From: Thermosipho ferrireducens
GTDB lineage: Bacteria; Thermotogota; Thermotogae; Thermotogales; Fervidobacteriaceae
Direction: 5' to 3'
Assembly (NCBI RefSeq): GCF_017358165.1
Contig: NZ_CP071446.1
Span: forward strand, 496,001 to 560,000
Length of the DNA: 64,000 nt
The notes under the pieces were generated by a model. It had not been told where the DNA came from. It ran no database searches and was given only the letters and a program-made list of their open reading frames with translations. Below, piece by piece: positions 61,626 to 64,000 of the stretch. Made by a program: the position numbers and the translations under genes. Numbering within the stretch: the stretch's first letter is position 1; each line of letters begins with the position of its first letter.

Positions 61626-62795
61626 TCACCACAAAAGTCCAAGTACCCACAATGGTATTTTATTTCTAATAGGCAAATCCAGATCATCCCTTATAACAAA
61701 CTCAGAATTCTTTTGCTTTTTACTTTTTCCTCCAACTTCAATTTTCATGCCGTCAAAAATAAAATCTCCGTCTTTTTCATTTTTCATCGAATATACTTTG
61801 CCTTTTTCTCTTAACGCAAAAACAACAAACGCTTCTCTAAAGTTTCCTATTTCCCCTTCGTATATGTAATAATATGATGGATCTGAAAGAAAAATCTTAT
61901 CTCCTTTTGAGTTTACTTTAAAATCTCTTTCCTTATGAACAATATTGATCAATTCTGATTCTTCCATAACACGCATAAGCTCATATAGTTTTGGCTTTCC
62001 AACACCCCATTCCTTACACATTGAATCAATATTAATAGTGGGAATTTTTGAATAAAGCAAATAACTAATAATTGCGTTCATTAACCGAAGGTGATTATCT
62101 CTAACTGACTCCAAAAAATATGGAATATCATTATACAACGTCTTTTCCAGTACATTTTTCATCTTTTCAGAAAAATTCCCTTCTAAAAAAAACGGCCGCG
62201 TACCAGACGAAGAGTACTCTTTAAATAGTTTTAAAACTTCTATGTCTTTTGCCAAAGAAATTATATATTCTCTATCAAAAGCAAAAGGAGAGTTTATCTT
62301 GTCTATCTTTTTTCCAGTTGCAAGATAAATATATTCCCTAAACGATAACAAAGGCATTCTAACCTTTATAAATCTTCTTGAAAGATCAGCAATTCCCTTT
62401 CTCAAAATAATGCTACTACTATCACTTATCCAGATTTTCTTGTCTGGAAAAGAATCATACAAAGATTTTACCTGGATACTCCAATTATTCAAGAAATGCA
62501 CTTCATCAATTATCAATCCACTAAATCCTTCCAGAAAAACCCTCTCTCCAAGATTATATAGTGAAATCTGGGAAAGCAGCGGATCATCACCTGAAACATA
62601 GAAAAAATTATATCTTTTTGCACTAAATAGCAAATACGTCGTTTTTCCAACACCTCTTGGACCATATAACAGGATTCCTCTTTCACTATCCATTCTTTCT
62701 AACTTTTCAAAATACAATCTTTTCCTTTCTGGAAGGGCACTTACCATCCTTTCCTTCCTTGTTTCTAATCTTTCAATTATCTCAATCACATCCAT
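61626..62795 (-). CDS. AAA_14-type ATPase
   Basis: This 389-residue ATPase has Walker A GILLYGPRGVGKTTYLL (about residues 40-56), Walker B LIIDEVHFLNNWSIQVK and SDSSSIILRKGIADLSRRF, followed by MPLLSFREYIYLATGKK. A winged-helix part (SMCKEWGVGKPKLYELMRVM) and a short C-terminal domain follow, with KDGDFIFDGMKIEVGGKSKK resembling a nuclease-like core. It is related to the partial ATPase at the right edge (shared LSRR and PLSFREY motifs). Four phased inverted-repeat boxes lie upstream. Function is unknown. Confidence 0.85.
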   Translation of the reverse strand: MDVIEIIERLETRKERMVSALPERKRLYFEKLERMDSERGILLYGPRGVGKTTYLLFSAKRYNFFYVSGDDPLLSQISLYNLGERVFLEGFSGLIIDEVHFLNNWSIQVKSLYDSFPDKKIWISDSSSIILRKGIADLSRRFIKVRMPLLSFREYIYLATGKKIDKINSPFAFDREYIISLAKDIEVLKLFKEYSSSGTRPFFLEGNFSEKMKNVLEKTLYNDIPYFLESVRDNHLRLMNAIISYLLYSKIPTINIDSMCKEWGVGKPKLYELMRVMEESELINIVHKERDFKVNSKGDKIFLSDPSYYYIYEGEIGNFREAFVVFALREKGKVYSMKNEKDGDFIFDGMKIEVGGKSKKQKNSEFVIRDDLDLPIRNKIPLWVLGLLW

Positions 62796-62811
62796 TAATA
62801 ACCCACCCTTC

Positions 62812-62931
62812 GTTTCGATTTAAAACGATTATACCATATATTAGTTTTAACACAAAACGAATAACAAAAATAAACCCAAATATAGTTTTATATTAAAACG
62901 ATTTTAGACAATATTCGTTTCGTATCAAAAC
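62812..62931 (-). promoter_or_regulatory. Promoter with four phased GTTTY-N5-AAAAC boxes
   Basis: On the minus strand an extended -10 TATGGTATAAT (TATAAT at 62833-62828) precedes the ATPase gene. Four 15-bp inverted-repeat boxes lie at 62812-62826, 62844-62858, 62885-62899 and 62917-62931, each GTTTY, five free bases, AAAAC. Start-to-start spacings are 32, 41 and 32 bp, near whole helical turns, so the sites face one side of the DNA. Confidence 0.65.
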
Positions 62932-62939
62932 TATAAAAC

Positions 62940-63195
62940 TTTTTTCTACTAACCCTCGCCAATCTTGCCAACACTCACTAAATACAAGATTCCTCGCCTT
63001 CTACGCTCCTCGGAATGACACTGGTGGGGGATTCCTCGCTTTTCTGCTTCTCAGAATGACATAAAAAAAGAGTGTCATCCCGAGGAATATTCTTCTTTTG
63101 TCATCCCGAGGAACGAAGTCACGAGGGATCTTATTCCTTATTGTCATCCCGAACGAATGTGAGGGATCTTGTTTTTTTTACTAGCCTCGCCAACT
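62940..63195. repeat. Intergenic hairpin-repeat island 16
   Basis: Five hairpin units, two reverse and three forward, with a tandem module at each end. The stretch 62961-63152 is the second copy of the near-identical segment in island 15. Confidence 0.88.
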
Positions 63196-63208
63196 CCTGT
63201 TAATTTGG

Positions 63209-63269
63209 CTACTGTAACAGTCATTTTATAAAGAAAAAGAACAATACAGTAGTCAAAAAATGGTAAAAT
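63209..63269 (+). promoter_or_regulatory. Promoter and inverted repeat before the right-edge ATPase gene
   Basis: TGGTAAAAT (TAAAAT at 63264-63269) is an extended -10 box 30 bp before the ATG. Upstream, CTACTGTA (63209-63216) and TACAGTAG (63245-63252) are perfect inverted copies 28 bp apart; the right half overlaps the expected -35 region. Confidence 0.5.
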
Positions 63270-63298
63270 ATAAATGGAACAAGAAAGGAGTGGAAAAC

Positions 63299-64000
63299 AT
63301 GGATATCATACCTGAGCTTGTTGGCATTCAAACAAATATAGCTAAAAAAGTACCACTAAAATTCAAAAGATATTTATATAAAAAAATCAATTGGGATTAT
63401 AATGTAATCACAATAATGGGAGCCCGTGGAACAGGAAAAACCACCATGGTACTCCAATACTATATAGAAAATATTAATCGTCCGGATAAGATGCTGTACA
63501 TTTCTGCAGATAATCCTCTTGTTCTTCGGGAAGGCTTATATGATATAGCAATGGAATATTTTAAGTATGGAGGCGAATCTTTAATTATTGACGAAGTTCA
63601 TAAATACCCCGACTGGTCTCTGCAAATAAAAGCTATCTGCGATGCTTATCCTGATAAAAAATTGATAATTTTAGGTAGTTCTAAACTTGAAATATCCACC
63701 CAGAAAGGAGATCTTTCAAGAAGAACTCTGGTTTATAATTTACACCCCCTTTCTTTCAGAGAATACTTAGAAATAATAACAGAAGAAAAGTTTGAAAAAA
63801 TAACACTGGAAGATCTATTAAATAATCATGTTTATTTTGCCAGTAAATTAACCAAAAAAGTAAAAAACATACTATTACATTTTAAAAACTTCCTTCGCTT
63901 TGGCTGTTTCCCTTTCTTTATTGGACTTAAAGAAGAAGACTATCACTCACTAACTCGAAACATCCTTGATAAGGTAATATACGAAGATATCCCCTCCCTT
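63299..64000 (+). CDS. AAA_14-type ATPase, C-terminus outside window
   Basis: The 234 visible residues begin MDIIPELVGIQTNIAKKVPL. Walker A is ITIMGARGTGKTTMVLQYY (about residues 37-55) and Walker B is SLIIDEVHKYPDWSLQIK. Then come ILGSSKLEISTQKGDLSRRT and LHPLSFREYLEII. The order and wording resemble the ATPase at 61626-62795, so the two are distant paralogues. AAAGGAG lies before the ATG. The reading frame is open to the window edge, so the C-terminal domain is not seen. Function is unknown. Confidence 0.85.
   Translation, partial: MDIIPELVGIQTNIAKKVPLKFKRYLYKKINWDYNVITIMGARGTGKTTMVLQYYIENINRPDKMLYISADNPLVLREGLYDIAMEYFKYGGESLIIDEVHKYPDWSLQIKAICDAYPDKKLIILGSSKLEISTQKGDLSRRTLVYNLHPLSFREYLEIITEEKFEKITLEDLLNNHVYFASKLTKKVKNILLHFKNFLRFGCFPFFIGLKEEDYHSLTRNILDKVIYEDIPSL

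Noticed and set aside
3636-63195. A CRISPR array among the repeats
   Set aside because: Units change orientation and length, spacing is irregular and there are no constant repeat/unique spacer blocks or cas genes.
1-64000. tRNA, rRNA or riboswitch genes
   Set aside because: No cloverleaf, rRNA segment or known aptamer core was recognised by reading; a covariance-model scan (tRNAscan-SE, Infernal) would be needed to exclude them.

Overview
The window is AT-rich bacterial DNA. Short TGnTATAAT promoters, strong Shine-Dalgarno sites and some GTG, TTG and perhaps CTG starts occur throughout. The gene set fits an anaerobic, probably thermophilic member of the Thermotogota: a YaaR/DUF327 protein, a 197-residue EF-Ts, a Ste24-type M48 protease, many archaeal-type AAA ATPases (DUF234/DUF4143 classes), FTR1, AddAB and a DUF5320/PadR/NifX cluster. 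The phylum is a moderate-confidence inference and the genus is not resolved. No rRNA, tRNA or CRISPR array was recognised.

Layout. 1-8.4 kb: housekeeping genes (surE, yaaR, mrp, an ABC-F ATPase, a flavin reductase-like protein, an RNase H-like protein, a metallophosphoesterase, an M48 protease, a methyltransferase). 8.7-16.5 kb (minus strand): a sulfate-activation block with an RHH regulator, APS kinase, a PHP phosphatase, a second RHH protein, an SLC13 anion transporter, a Usp-like protein, ATP sulfurylase, an AP-superfamily phosphohydrolase and a MOP-family flippase. It makes PAPS and has a candidate pAp phosphatase, but no reductase lies nearby. 16.9-26 kb: pyrG, a PHP protein, tsf, pgeF, an FTR1 permease, an alpha/beta hydrolase, a chemoreceptor and an SRPBCC protein. 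26.6-34.7 kb (plus strand): a tightly packed run of uvrD, DUF72, ECF sigma, putative anti-sigma, an exported protein, radical SAM, GGDEF and HD-GYP. 34.7-43.6 kb: a CBS-ATPase sensor, a CoA-binding protein and an exopolysaccharide export/control block (an 11-repeat SLBB protein, manC, a CpsB-type phosphatase, a Wzc-type tyrosine kinase). 44-56.5 kb: pepF, a hemolysin III homologue, a DUF234 ATPase, the padR/DUF5320/nifX cluster and addB-addA. 57-64 kb: a GIY-YIG gene split by an IS21-family element, then three AAA ATPases separated by repeats.

The most striking feature is a mosaic of short repeats in 16 intergenic islands, about eighty copies by eye. They look like REP/BIME elements. In the G-rich orientation each intact unit can be read as a hairpin with a covarying outer stem (ATTCC with GGAAT, ATCCC with GGGAT, ATCCT with AGGAT), one or two tandem G.A/A.G mismatches and a usual GNA triloop. 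Several units contain GCGAAGC, known as an unusually stable DNA mini-hairpin. A second module of 9-11 nt tandem repeats (CTYGCYAAY) lies between them. The family is familiar in databases as spurious translations; the structural reading is the main new observation offered here. Other candidates are operators that match the regulator next to them: three 11-bp direct repeats before the RHH/cysC operon, a 9-7-9 palindrome over the padR promoter, a palindrome just after the FTR1 -10 box, and four helically phased GTTTY-N5-AAAAC boxes before a AAA ATPase.
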